DNA of 34,317 bases from Bordetella parapertussis (lineage in GTDB: Bacteria > Pseudomonadota > Gammaproteobacteria > Burkholderiales > Burkholderiaceae_B): positions 1 to 34,317 of the forward strand of contig CAMBZR010000032.1 of assembly GCA_945872285.1 (NCBI GenBank). Reading direction: 5' to 3'. The first letter of the stretch is position 1, and the number at the start of each line of letters is the position of its first letter. Position numbers and translations under genes: made by a program. The notes under the pieces were generated by a model. The model was not told the DNA's origin, did no database searches, and saw only the letters and a program-made list of their open reading frames with translations. This document shows, piece by piece, positions 9,169-17,082 of this stretch.

Positions 9169-9211
9169 TATCAAGCTTGTATCCACCGATAAAATTCGAA
9201 ATTTAATTTTG

Positions 9212-9256
9212 TATCACAAGTTAGACAAATAAATGATTTTTGTATAATATGTGATA
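9212..9256 (+). promoter_or_regulatory. hipB promoter with flanking inverted repeat, possibly leaderless
   Basis: A perfect TATAAT lies at 9243-9248 in an AT-rich stretch, with TAGACA (9222-9227, 15-nt spacing) or TTAGAC (16-nt) as -35. The hipB ATG begins 8 nt after the -10 box, so transcription would start at or next to the A of the ATG and no Shine-Dalgarno is possible. A perfect 7-bp inverted repeat, TATCACA (9212-9218) and TGTGATA (9250-9256), brackets the promoter and would suit binding of the HipB product for autorepression. The core promoter is visible; the operator is inferred. Confidence 0.65.
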
Positions 9257-9567
9257 TGCCCAGTAAAAAACAACCTGTTTATCCAAACGAACAAAGGCTC
9301 TTGACTGAGCTTGGTGAGCGATTACGCCTTGCGCGAATGCGGCGTAAGTTTTCATCAGAAACTGTCGCCGCTCGCTCGTCGATCTCTCGCATGACGCTTT
9401 ATCGTGTCGAGCGAGGCGACCCCTCGGTGCTGATGGTCACTTACTTACGCGTGCTGGCCACCTTGCAACTCGAAGCTGACTTGGGTCTGATCGCGAAAGA
9501 AGACCGCCTCGGACGCAGTTTGCAAGATCTTGACTTGCCTCACGGAAGAACTCTCCATGCAAGATGA
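9256..9567 (+). CDS. HipB-like antitoxin, XRE-family DNA-binding protein
   Basis: Helix-turn-helix protein of 103 residues expected to bind and neutralise the HipA-like kinase and repress its own operon. The HTH spans about residues 18-70: LGERLRLARMRRKFSSETVAARSS... with the recognition part SRMTLYRVERGDPSVLMVTYLRVLATL. The tail (EADLGLIAKEDRLGRSLQDLDL) probably contacts the toxin. The end overlaps the start of the toxin gene by 11 bp, the usual type II order of antitoxin first. The ATG lies just after a strong -10 box, so no ribosome-binding site is seen. Confidence 0.88.
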   Translation: MPSKKQPVYPNEQRLLTELGERLRLARMRRKFSSETVAARSSISRMTLYRVERGDPSVLMVTYLRVLATLQLEADLGLIAKEDRLGRSLQDLDLPHGRTLHAR

Positions 9568-10816
9568 GCCACTCGAAGTCTGGCTTGACGCACAGTTTTG
9601 TGCAAAGCCAATGCCGGTCGGGTTCATCTCGAACGATCATGGGCAGTTGCGTTTTCAGTACTCGCAAGATTGGCTGACTGATTCTGGCCGCTTTGCCATT
9701 GACCCAGACTTGCCTTTGAGCCAGGGGGTTTATTTTCCCAATAAAGATGCTGGCAACTTCGGATGTTTGTTAGATGGTTCGCCCGATCGTTGGGGGCAAA
9801 CGCTAATGAAACGCAGAGAAATGTTAGAGGCGCAAGATGAAAAGCGTAAGCCTCGAAACTTATACGAGTGGGACTTCATGGCGGGTGTGCAAGACCTCAC
9901 GCGCCAAGGGGCCTTGCGCTTGCGCTCCGCCTCGCGCGACCAATTTGTCAGTCAACATCGCCTTTCTGCACCACCCCTCGCACAGTTAGCTGAACTCGAA
10001 ATCGTTGCTAAAGAACTGAGTCACAAACGCATCGATAACCTCAGTGCTTTGCGTCGCTGGCTCAGCGTTCTTGTGGCACCAGGCGCATCGCTGGGCGGTG
10101 CTCGACCGAAGGCAAATTTTACTCAGACCGATGGCTCGTTGTGGATTGCGAAGTTTCCATCGCGAGAAGATGACATGGATATCGGCGGATGGGAGGGCGT
10201 TGTGCATGCACTTGCCTTACAAGCCAAGCTTGATGTGCCTGATGCCAAAGTCTTTAAATTCGGCAAATACTTTCATACATTTTGCGTCAAGCGTTTTGAT
10301 CGATCGCAGGGTCGGCGAGTTTTTTATGCCTCGGCTATGACGCTTTTAGGGCGACGAGAGAGCGAGGGTAGCAGTTATGTAGACCTCGCAAGATTGTTGT
10401 TAACGCAAGGCAATCCAGCAACCCTCAAGCATGATCTTGAACAGTTATTTCGCCGCGTCGTGTTTAACGTCTGCGTATCTAATCGCGATGACCATTTACG
10501 TAATCACGGCTTTCTGTTTGACGGGAAAAACTGGCGACTGTCGCCAGCCTTTGACGTCAATCCGAATTTAGCAAAGGCTGAGCATGTGCTTAATTTGGAT
10601 GCGGTGACCAATCGGCCTGATTTGGAGATTGTTGCGAGTACCGCTTCGTACTACGATTTAAACGAGTCACAAGCTCAAAAAATAATCCTTGAGATAAAGG
10701 CCGTTGTGCAGACTTGGAAAGCACAAGCACGCAGTTTGAAACTGAGCTCAGCAGAGATCGCGCTGATGGAACCCGCATTTAATTTTACTGCATTAAAAAG
10801 CAGCGTCCGCATTTAA
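9557..10816 (+). CDS. HipA-like serine/threonine kinase toxin
   Basis: Type II toxin of the HipA kinase family. Known relatives phosphorylate glutamyl-tRNA synthetase or related translation factors and induce growth arrest; the target here is unknown. ATG 9557 is chosen because GGAAG lies 7 nt upstream and it overlaps the antitoxin end; the frame is open back to 9530. 419 residues. The N-terminal subdomain (FGCLLDGSPDRWGQTLMKRRE) is followed by the Gly-rich loop ASLGGARPKA with Ser178 at the position of the autophosphorylated serine in E. coli HipA. The catalytic loop NRDDHLRNHGF (309-319, Asp311/Asp312) and the metal-binding motif SPAFDVNP with Asp333 complete the kinase. All catalytic residues look intact. 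The stop codon lies inside the loop of a terminator hairpin. Confidence 0.9.
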   Translation: MQDEPLEVWLDAQFCAKPMPVGFISNDHGQLRFQYSQDWLTDSGRFAIDPDLPLSQGVYFPNKDAGNFGCLLDGSPDRWGQTLMKRREMLEAQDEKRKPRNLYEWDFMAGVQDLTRQGALRLRSASRDQFVSQHRLSAPPLAQLAELEIVAKELSHKRIDNLSALRRWLSVLVAPGASLGGARPKANFTQTDGSLWIAKFPSREDDMDIGGWEGVVHALALQAKLDVPDAKVFKFGKYFHTFCVKRFDRSQGRRVFYASAMTLLGRRESEGSSYVDLARLLLTQGNPATLKHDLEQLFRRVVFNVCVSNRDDHLRNHGFLFDGKNWRLSPAFDVNPNLAKAEHVLNLDAVTNRPDLEIVASTASYYDLNESQAQKIILEIKAVVQTWKAQARSLKLSSAEIALMEPAFNFTALKSSVRI

Positions 10817-10840
10817 GTGCGCACGCTGCTTTTTAATGCA
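10789..10840. terminator. Bidirectional intrinsic terminator between hipA and gcdH
   Basis: Perfect 18-bp inverted repeat: TGCATTAAAAAGCAGCGT at 10789-10806 pairs with 10823-10840, with a 16-nt loop that can pair further (GCA/TGC). Each strand ends the stem with a run of five T, so it can stop hipA transcripts on + and gcdH transcripts on -. The hipA stop TAA (10814-10816) is inside the loop, and the gcdH stop is 14 bp to the right. Confidence 0.9.
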
Positions 10841-10853
10841 CAGTAAAACTCGC

Positions 10854-12047
10854 TTAGAAAAACGCCTGAATCCCTGTTTGTGCGCGACCTAAAATCAGGG
10901 CGTGCACATCGTGGGTGCCTTCGTAGGTGTTCACGACTTCAAGATTGACTAAGTGACGGGCCACACCGTACTCGTCCGAGATACCGTTGCCACCTAACAT
11001 GTCGCGCGCCATGCGGGCGATGTCAAGCGACTTGCCGCAGGAGTTGCGTTTCATGATTGAGGTGATTTCAACTGCGGCTGTGCCTTCGTCTTTCATGCGG
11101 CCTAAGCGCAGGCAACCTTGCAACGCGAGCGTGATCTCGGTTTGCATATCTGCCAGTTTTTTCTGGATCAGTTGGTTGGCAGCCAAGGGGCGACCAAACT
11201 GTTTGCGGTCAAGCGTGTACTGACGCGCCATGTGCCAGCAGAACTCTGCCGCACCGAGTGCACCCCAGGCAATCCCGAAACGGGCTGAGTTTAAGCAGGT
11301 AAAGGGGCCCTTCAGACCCGACACGCCAGGCAACATTTGTTCGTCGCCAATCTCGACACCTTCCATGACGATTTGGCCTGTGATTGAGGCGCGTAAACCG
11401 ACTTTACCGTGGATAGCAGGTGCAGACAGACCCTTCATACCCTTCTCAAGGATAAAGCCACGAATACGACCGTCGTAGTCACCGCCCACACACTTGCCCC
11501 ACACGACGAACACGTCGGCGATCGGCGAGTTCGAAATCCACATTTTGTTGCCGGTCACCGTATAGCCATTGGCAGTTTTCACGGCGCGGGTTTCCATGCC
11601 AGCTGGATCAGAGCCATGGTCGGGCTCTGTCAGGCCAAAACAGCCAATCCACTCACCGCGGGCAAGTTTGGGCAAATATTTTTGCTTTTGCTCCTCGGTG
11701 CCAAATTCATTGATCGGCAGCATGACGAGCGAGGACTGCACGGACATCATCGAGCGATAGCCTGAATCAACACGTTCGACCTCGCGCGCAATCAAGCCGT
11801 AGCTGACATAGTTCAGGCCAGAGCCACCGTATTGTGTGGGGATCGTTGCGCCCAACAGGCCAAGCTCACCCATCTCAGGAAAAATCTCGACGTCGGTTTT
11901 TTCGTTGCGAAACGCGTTGACTACGCGAGGTGCAAGCTTGTCTTGGCAATACGCGCGCGCGGCGTCGCGCACCATGCGCTCTTCGTCAGTGAGCTGGCTG
12001 TCCAGCAAAAGGGGGTCTTCCCAGTTAAATGAGGCTTCAGCGGCCAT
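10854..12047 (-). CDS. gcdH: Glutaryl-CoA dehydrogenase
   Basis: FAD enzyme that oxidises and decarboxylates glutaryl-CoA to crotonyl-CoA in lysine, tryptophan and glutarate degradation. Start set at the ATG at 12047 because AGGAG lies 7 nt upstream; the frame is open to 12065. 397 residues. [19 protein letters not shown] and [20 protein letters not shown] are the acyl-CoA dehydrogenase FAD/substrate motifs. [23 protein letters not shown] and [12 protein letters not shown] follow. [17 protein letters not shown] carries the catalytic base Glu376, equivalent to Glu370 of the human enzyme. It is the last gene of a leftward group and shares a terminator with hipA. 177 bp separate it from the upstream TPP enzyme. 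Confidence 0.95.
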   Translation of the reverse strand: MAAEASFNWEDPLLLDSQLTDEERMVRDAARAYCQDKLAPRVVNAFRNEKTDVEIFPEMGELGLLGATIPTQYGGSGLNYVSYGLIAREVERVDSGYRSMMSVQSSLVMLPINEFGTEEQKQKYLPKLARGEWIGCFGLTEPDHGSDPAGMETRAVKTANGYTVTGNKMWISNSPIADVFVVWGKCVGGDYDGRIRGFILEKGMKGLSAPAIHGKVGLRASITGQIVMEGVEIGDEQMLPGVSGLKGPFTCLNSARFGIAWGALGAAEFCWHMARQYTLDRKQFGRPLAANQLIQKKLADMQTEITLALQGCLRLGRMKDEGTAAVEITSIMKRNSCGKSLDIARMARDMLGGNGISDEYGVARHLVNLEVVNTYEGTHDVHALILGRAQTGIQAFF

Positions 12048-12224
12048 GTCGTGCTCCTGTTGCAATGCAATGATTAAACGATACCAAGGCTCGGTCGAAG
12101 TTGTCCTGAATACCCATATGCAAACGCGAGGTGACCCTCCGACTCGTTTACAAGGATTTTTTCGTTCAAGCGAAGCTTTTCAAACGCTTGCCAGGCGCCA
12201 TCTTTGCTCGGTGACGCGTTGAAA

Positions 12225-13913
12225 TTATTTCTTGAGTGCAGCCGCCCGTAGTTTTGAAATCGTGGTGGTTGGGGTAATTGTCTCTGGGTCAATCAGGCAA
12301 TGAATGATTGCGGGTTGCTTGCTTGCCACCGCGCGTTCGTAGGCGGGGCCGAATTGCTCGGTCGTTTCGACGCGTTCGCCATGGCCACCAAAGGCGCGGG
12401 CGTAGGCTGCGAAATCAGGATTTTGCAGTTTGGTCGCTGACACGCGGCCAGGGTAGTTCTTTTCTTGATGCATACGGATGGTGCCGTACATGCCGTTATC
12501 GATGATCAAGACAATAATCGGCAAGTTGTATTGCACGGCCGTAGCGAATTCTTGTCCGTGCATCATGAAGCAGCCGTCACCAGCAAAGCAGACCACGGTT
12601 CTTTCAGGCCACAGGCGCTTGGCGCCGACGGCGGCGGGTAAGCCATAGCCCATCGAGCCCGAGGTTGGTGCGACTTGGGTTGCAAACTGGGTAAAGCGGT
12701 GAAAGCGATGAAGCCAGGTCGCAAAGTTGCCTGCGCCGTTTGCCATAATGGCATCGGCGGGTAAGTTGGCCTCAAGATACTGCATGACGCCGCCCATTTG
12801 CAGGGTGCCGGGCGTTTGAATCGGTGCGGGGTCGCTCCAGGCTAGATAGCTTTGATGCATGGCGGGCGTATCTGCCGCCCAAGGCTGTGAGGCTGGGGTC
12901 GCAACTGAAGCTAATTCTGAGGCAAATGAAATCGGTGAGGCGTTAATTGCTAGCGACGCACGATAGACCCGGCCGAGTTCGCCGCTATCTGGGTGAACGT
13001 GCACCAGCGCTTGCTTGGGCACGGGGATATCAAACAGGGTGTAAGCTTGGCTTGGCATCTCTGACATGCGCCCGCCGACTAACAAGACCAAGTCTGCCTC
13101 GGCAACACGTTTGAGCAAAGCGGGATTCAAGCCAATACCCACGTCGCCGATAAAACAGGGGTGTGTGGCCGGGAACAGCATCTGGCGCCTGAACGATACC
13201 GCAACCGGTAGTTTGCATCGCTCTGCAAAGGTGGCAAACTCATTGACTGCTTGAGCATTCCAGCGAGTCCCACCCAAAATCGCAACCGGTGCCTTAGCCT
13301 TTGCCAGACGTGCGGCCAGCTCTGCCATTTGTCCTTTTGTGGGGGCAGAATCCACCGCTTCGTAGCGCGGGGCATCCGGCTTGGTAGCGAACTCGACCAA
13401 CATGTCTTCAGGCAAAGCAATCACAACTGGGCCTGGACGCCCTGAGGTGGCGACATGGAAGGCGCGCGACAAGATCTCAGGGATACGCGCTGCGTCATCA
13501 ATCTCGGTCGCCCACTTGGCCGCGGTACCGAAGACAGCGCGGTAATCCATCTCTTGAAAGGCTTCGCGCTCGCGCATGCCGCGTTCGATTTGACCAACAA
13601 AAACAATCAGCGGGGTCGAATCCTGCTTAGCGATGTGAATGCCCGCTAGTGCGTTTGAAGCACCGGGGCCGCGGGTCACCATGCAAATACCGGGCTCGCC
13701 ATTCAGCTGACCCTGGGCAGCGGCCATCATGGCTGCACCGCCCTCTTGCCGACACACGGTCACATCAATATTGACATCGACCAGCGCATCCAGCACCGCC
13801 AGAAAGCTTTCGCCCGGCACACAAAATACGTGTTTGACGCCGTGACTGACAAGTTGACCAACAAGAAGTTGACCGCCGGTACGTGGGGCGCTGGGAGAAG
13901 GGGCTTGGCTCAT
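12225..13913 (-). CDS. Thiamine-pyrophosphate enzyme, acetolactate-synthase-like
   Basis: Thiamine diphosphate-dependent decarboxylase/carboligase of 562 residues. The N-terminal pyrimidine-binding domain (about 10-180) has the catalytic Glu57 in CRQEGGAAMMA. There is a central domain at about 195-325. The C-terminal pyrophosphate domain (about 370-545) has the GDG...N metal motif from GDGCFMMHGQEFATA to IIDNGMYGTIRMHQE. It resembles IlvB-type large subunits, but no regulatory subunit gene (ilvH/N) is adjacent, and the context is degradative (gcdH downstream, LhgO-like upstream). It is more likely one of the orphan acetolactate-synthase-like proteins common in Burkholderiales than the isoleucine/valine enzyme. 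The substrate is not assigned. Confidence 0.87.
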   Translation of the reverse strand: MSQAPSPSAPRTGGQLLVGQLVSHGVKHVFCVPGESFLAVLDALVDVNIDVTVCRQEGGAAMMAAAQGQLNGEPGICMVTRGPGASNALAGIHIAKQDSTPLIVFVGQIERGMREREAFQEMDYRAVFGTAAKWATEIDDAARIPEILSRAFHVATSGRPGPVVIALPEDMLVEFATKPDAPRYEAVDSAPTKGQMAELAARLAKAKAPVAILGGTRWNAQAVNEFATFAERCKLPVAVSFRRQMLFPATHPCFIGDVGIGLNPALLKRVAEADLVLLVGGRMSEMPSQAYTLFDIPVPKQALVHVHPDSGELGRVYRASLAINASPISFASELASVATPASQPWAADTPAMHQSYLAWSDPAPIQTPGTLQMGGVMQYLEANLPADAIMANGAGNFATWLHRFHRFTQFATQVAPTSGSMGYGLPAAVGAKRLWPERTVVCFAGDGCFMMHGQEFATAVQYNLPIIVLIIDNGMYGTIRMHQEKNYPGRVSATKLQNPDFAAYARAFGGHGERVETTEQFGPAYERAVASKQPAIIHCLIDPETITPTTTISKLRAAALKK

Positions 13914-13988
13914 GTTTTTGCTCTGGAGGGGAGGGGGTGAACGAATCCAACATCATAGCGTGTCGGGTACGGGGTGCGCCATCTCAGT

Positions 13989-15107
13989 TTAGGATGCAGT
14001 TTTGGACAGGTATGCCAGTGTCTCTTTTGCGATGGCCAGGCTCGAGGTTAAGCCCGGCGATTCAATGCCGAATAAATTCACTAAGCCGGGAATCCCGTGG
14101 GTGGCGGGCCCGGCAATCATGAAATCTGCTGCGGCTTCGTGTGGTCCAGAAATCTTAGGCCGAATACCAGAATAGCTGGGAGATAAGGTGCCGTCTTGCA
14201 TGCCCGGCCAGTAGGTGCGCACGGCTTCATAAAATCCTAAGCAGCGGTCTGGATCGACCGCGTAGTCGACGTGATCGATCCATTGCACGTCGGGCCCAAA
14301 TTTTGCTTGCCCACCCAGATCAAGCGTGAGGTGCACGCCCAAGCCTGCATGGTGCGGGGTCGGGTAAATCAGGCGGGTAAATGGTGCGCGGCCTTGCAGG
14401 CTAAAGTAGCTGCCCTTGCACAGATATTCTATGGGGATGGAAGACTCAGGGATCCCTTTGATTCGGCGCGCCAGTGTTGGTGCGTGCAAGCCCGAGGCGT
14501 TAATCAGCACGTTGCAAGATAACTCCATCGCGTCAGCGCCACCAAACTGCAAATTAAAACCACCATCGCCGCGCACACTACCCGATAAAAGCGGCGTATG
14601 AAATACACATTGTGCGCCAGCGTTTTCGGCATCGCCTTGGTAAGCCAGCATCAAGCCATGGCTGTCAATGATTCCGGTCGAGGGTGAGAGTAAGGCTGCA
14701 GTACAAAACAAGGCAGGTTCAAGCGCCTGGGCTTGGTCAGACGATAACAGTTCCAGGTCAGACACGCCGTTGATGTGGGCTTTTTTTGCAATTTCAGTGA
14801 GCGTTGGGATTTCTTCGTCGCTGGTTGCCACGATGAGTTTGCCCAAGCGCTTGTGCTTGACGCCGTATTCGGCGCAGTAGTCGTACAACAGATGGCGACC
14901 TTCAACGCACAGGCGGGCTTTGAGGCTGCCAGCGGGGTAATAAATACCGGCGTGGATGACTTCTGAGTTACGAGCGCTGGTGCCGGTGCCGATCCCTTCG
15001 GCCGCTTCAACCACCATGACCTCGCGCCCGCTTTGGGCTAAGGCTCGGGCGATGGCTAAACCGACTACGCCTGCTCCGATCACAATGCAATCAATATCTG
15101 TGCTCAT
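13989..15107 (-). CDS. FAD-dependent oxidoreductase, L-2-hydroxyglutarate oxidase (LhgO)-like
   Basis: Flavoprotein of the DAO superfamily, 372 residues. The N-terminal GAGVVG (11-16) is the FAD loop, and a second FAD contact is [27 protein letters not shown], a stretch typical of L-2-hydroxyglutarate dehydrogenases. The C-terminal [12 protein letters not shown] and the tail [16 protein letters not shown] also match that group. The expected reaction is L-2-hydroxyglutarate to 2-oxoglutarate with electrons passed to a quinone or oxygen. The gene lies 9 nt after the flavin reductase and in the same strand group as gcdH, consistent with glutarate metabolism. Related glycine or glycerol-3-phosphate oxidases cannot be fully excluded. 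Confidence 0.83.
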   Translation of the reverse strand: MSTDIDCIVIGAGVVGLAIARALAQSGREVMVVEAAEGIGTGTSARNSEVIHAGIYYPAGSLKARLCVEGRHLLYDYCAEYGVKHKRLGKLIVATSDEEIPTLTEIAKKAHINGVSDLELLSSDQAQALEPALFCTAALLSPSTGIIDSHGLMLAYQGDAENAGAQCVFHTPLLSGSVRGDGGFNLQFGGADAMELSCNVLINASGLHAPTLARRIKGIPESSIPIEYLCKGSYFSLQGRAPFTRLIYPTPHHAGLGVHLTLDLGGQAKFGPDVQWIDHVDYAVDPDRCLGFYEAVRTYWPGMQDGTLSPSYSGIRPKISGPHEAAADFMIAGPATHGIPGLVNLFGIESPGLTSSLAIAKETLAYLSKTAS

Positions 15108-15116
15108 GACTTCGAT

Positions 15117-15623
15117 TTATTTTTGAAGATTAGGAGTGAGGTCGTAACCGCCTGCGTGATAGACCAAAGGCAGGCTTTCGGTGCGTTCGCAGTGCTCGAC
15201 TTCGCCGATAAAAATGACGTGATCGCCTTCGTCGTAACGACTGCGGTTAAAACATTCAAACCAGGCTGCGCATGGTAACCCTAGCCGAGGCGAGCCGCCT
15301 GGCGCCTGTACGAGTGGCACGTCAGAAAAGCGCTCAGCCGCGGTGCCTTTGGTAAAGCGGTGAGAAACGCCAAGCTGTTCGTGGCTCATGACGTGGATGA
15401 CATAGCGTTCGCAGTTCAGCAGAGTTGCCAGCGAGGACGAGCTACGTGAGAGGCTAAACAGCACCAGCGGCGGGTCAAGAGACACTGAGTTAAAAGAGCT
15501 AACGGTGAGGCCCACGGGCGCCTGCCCGGCCAGCCTTGCGGTAATGACCGCGACACCGGTTGGAAAGCGACCGAGTGTCGCGCGAAAAAAGGCGGAATCA
15601 AAACTAGGTGCAGATGCTGTCAT
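15117..15623 (-). CDS. Flavin reductase family protein (FMN-binding split barrel)
   Basis: Predicted NAD(P)H:flavin oxidoreductase of the HpaC/DIM6-NTAB type, 168 residues. FFRATLGRFPTGVAVITA, the flavin-binding VGLTVSSFNSVSLDPPLVLFSLSRSSSS and the terminal DHVIFIGEVEHCE define the family. The ATG at 15623 follows the pdxH stop with a single base between (TGA-C-ATG). The longer frame from 15644 would need a TTG start inside pdxH, so I prefer the ATG. Such reductases usually feed FMNH2 or FADH2 to a monooxygenase, but none is adjacent. Confidence 0.87.
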   Translation of the reverse strand: MTASAPSFDSAFFRATLGRFPTGVAVITARLAGQAPVGLTVSSFNSVSLDPPLVLFSLSRSSSSLATLLNCERYVIHVMSHEQLGVSHRFTKGTAAERFSDVPLVQAPGGSPRLGLPCAAWFECFNRSRYDEGDHVIFIGEVEHCERTESLPLVYHAGGYDLTPNLQK

Positions 15624-15624
15624 G

Positions 15625-16254
15625 TCAGGGCGAGATACGTCCAAGTGTCCAGCCAGTGCCAGAGCGTTGATAGGTGAGTCGATCGTGCAAGCGAGATGGA
15701 CGCCCTTGCCAAAATTCGAAACAGTCGGGGTTTAAACGATAGCCTCCCCAGTGAGGGGGGCGCGGAGGTTGTTCGCCATACTGTTGCTGTACGGCGGCGG
15801 TGTTCGCTTCGAGTTCGGCCAGAGTGGTTGGCTGGCTTTGGGCCGACACCCAGGCGCCTAAACGCGAACCAAGCGGGCGGCTATGAAAGTAGTCGTCAGA
15901 CTCTTGCGCCGACACCTTGGTCACTAAACCGTCGATACGGACTTGCCGCTCAAGTAGCTGCCAAAAAAAGTTCAGACTCGCCCAGGGTTGTGTGGCAAGC
16001 TCTTGGCCCTTGCGTGAGTGGTAGTTGGTATAAAAAACAAAGCCAGCCTCGTCAAAGCCCTTAAGCAAGACAACCCGTGCTGAAGGGCGACCTTGCGCGT
16101 CGGCGGTGGCAAGCGTCATGGCGGTGGGCTCAGCGACATTTTGTTCTAGCGCTTGCTCAAACCAAAGACCAAACTGTTCGAAGGGCGAGGTCTTGGCATC
16201 TTGTTCAAGAAGGGTCCCTTTTTCGTAGCTTTGACGCAAATGCGCGATCGACAT
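15625..16254 (-). CDS. pdxH: Pyridoxamine/pyridoxine 5'-phosphate oxidase
   Basis: FMN enzyme that oxidises PNP or PMP to pyridoxal 5'-phosphate, the last step of vitamin B6 synthesis and salvage. 209 residues, the usual length. The N-terminal substrate segment [17 protein letters not shown], the FMN-binding [51 protein letters not shown] and [16 protein letters not shown] are the family motifs. The C terminus [19 protein letters not shown] matches the usual RLxP/RISP ending. It is the first gene of a coupled pair with the flavin reductase. Ribosome-binding site weak (GGAT). Confidence 0.95.
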   Translation of the reverse strand: MSIAHLRQSYEKGTLLEQDAKTSPFEQFGLWFEQALEQNVAEPTAMTLATADAQGRPSARVVLLKGFDEAGFVFYTNYHSRKGQELATQPWASLNFFWQLLERQVRIDGLVTKVSAQESDDYFHSRPLGSRLGAWVSAQSQPTTLAELEANTAAVQQQYGEQPPRPPHWGGYRLNPDCFEFWQGRPSRLHDRLTYQRSGTGWTLGRISP

Positions 16255-16420
16255 AATAAATCCAAAAGAGGTGACTAAATGCTAAGAAAAGATTCAGACG
16301 GGTGCACAGCGCACACGATTAGGTCAAGTGTAACGTGGGGAACCATCGTCTTGCCAAAGGGATTGTTGGCGATCAGTGGCCGTTTCTGCTAGCGCGATCG
16401 CTGTTGAGGTTGCTGGATGG

Positions 16421-17077
16421 TTATTGCTGCTGCTGATTTTGGTTTGGGTGTTTGCGCCGGTGTGTCAGACGTTCGGTCAAGGCAGCCAGGTGCTCATCGC
16501 AAATTCCAGCGGATTTGAGCGACACTGCAGTTTGTGTCACATAATCGAGGCACGAGCCATACGTGCCATGCGCTCGACAGATAATCTCAACTAAGTCATC
16601 CTCAGGGGGTTGTTTGACATAGGCAGGACCGTTTCTATCGATCACAAAAGCCATTGCTTTGACATTGCCCAGAGGCGTCGCACACGTGAGCCAGCTTGGT
16701 AAGTAAGCGCCGGTTCCCATTTCGCGTTTCCAGACGGCATCAAAGGTCTGCTCGACGTTTTGCCCAGCAATTTTGAATACCATCCCTTGGCAGACACCGG
16801 TTTGCTCCAGGCCAAATACCAGACCGGGGGTTTCAGGGGTGCCCCGATTAATACGCGACCAAAGGCATAACGAGCGGTGATAGCCCTCTAGCGAAGCCGC
16901 ACGCTGCTCAATGAATTCAAATTCGGGTCGCCAAATCAGCGAACCATAGCCAAAAATCCAGAGATCTTGCCCCGGGCGCCAATCTTTTAGCGCAGTCTCA
17001 AGTGAGGCCAGTCGCTCTTGTTCAGTCCAGCGCAGGAAGGTATTTGCGGGTGGCGGGGCGGGATGGGTTAAAGACAT
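16421..17077 (-). CDS. ChaC-like glutathione-specific gamma-glutamylcyclotransferase
   Basis: Predicted cytosolic enzyme that cleaves glutathione to 5-oxoproline and Cys-Gly. 218 residues. FGYGSLIW (42-49) is the substrate-binding loop of the family. LEGYHRSLCLWSRINRGTPETPGLVFGLE follows, and the glutamate in WKREMGTGAY is at the catalytic position of ChaC proteins. The C terminus is a Gln/Asn-rich tail (NQNQQQQ) with no obvious role. It starts 5 nt after the MFS gene, so the two are one transcription unit. Confidence 0.9.
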   Translation of the reverse strand: MSLTHPAPPPANTFLRWTEQERLASLETALKDWRPGQDLWIFGYGSLIWRPEFEFIEQRAASLEGYHRSLCLWSRINRGTPETPGLVFGLEQTGVCQGMVFKIAGQNVEQTFDAVWKREMGTGAYLPSWLTCATPLGNVKAMAFVIDRNGPAYVKQPPEDDLVEIICRAHGTYGSCLDYVTQTAVSLKSAGICDEHLAALTERLTHRRKHPNQNQQQQ

Positions 17078-17082
17078 GTGCG

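Noticed and set aside
9023..9232. 69-residue frame over the 19-bp repeats
   Set aside because: It starts inside sua5 and translates repeats and AT-rich promoter DNA; no family match.
9530..9556. Upstream start for the HipA-like gene
   Set aside because: The ATG at 9557 has a GGAAG at suitable distance and the usual short overlap with the antitoxin gene.
12074..12292. Small frame between gcdH and the TPP enzyme
   Set aside because: It overlaps the end of the TPP enzyme gene on the same strand, with no recognisable protein.
15624..15644. Longer flavin reductase from a TTG inside pdxH
   Set aside because: An ATG directly after the pdxH stop gives a normal family length.
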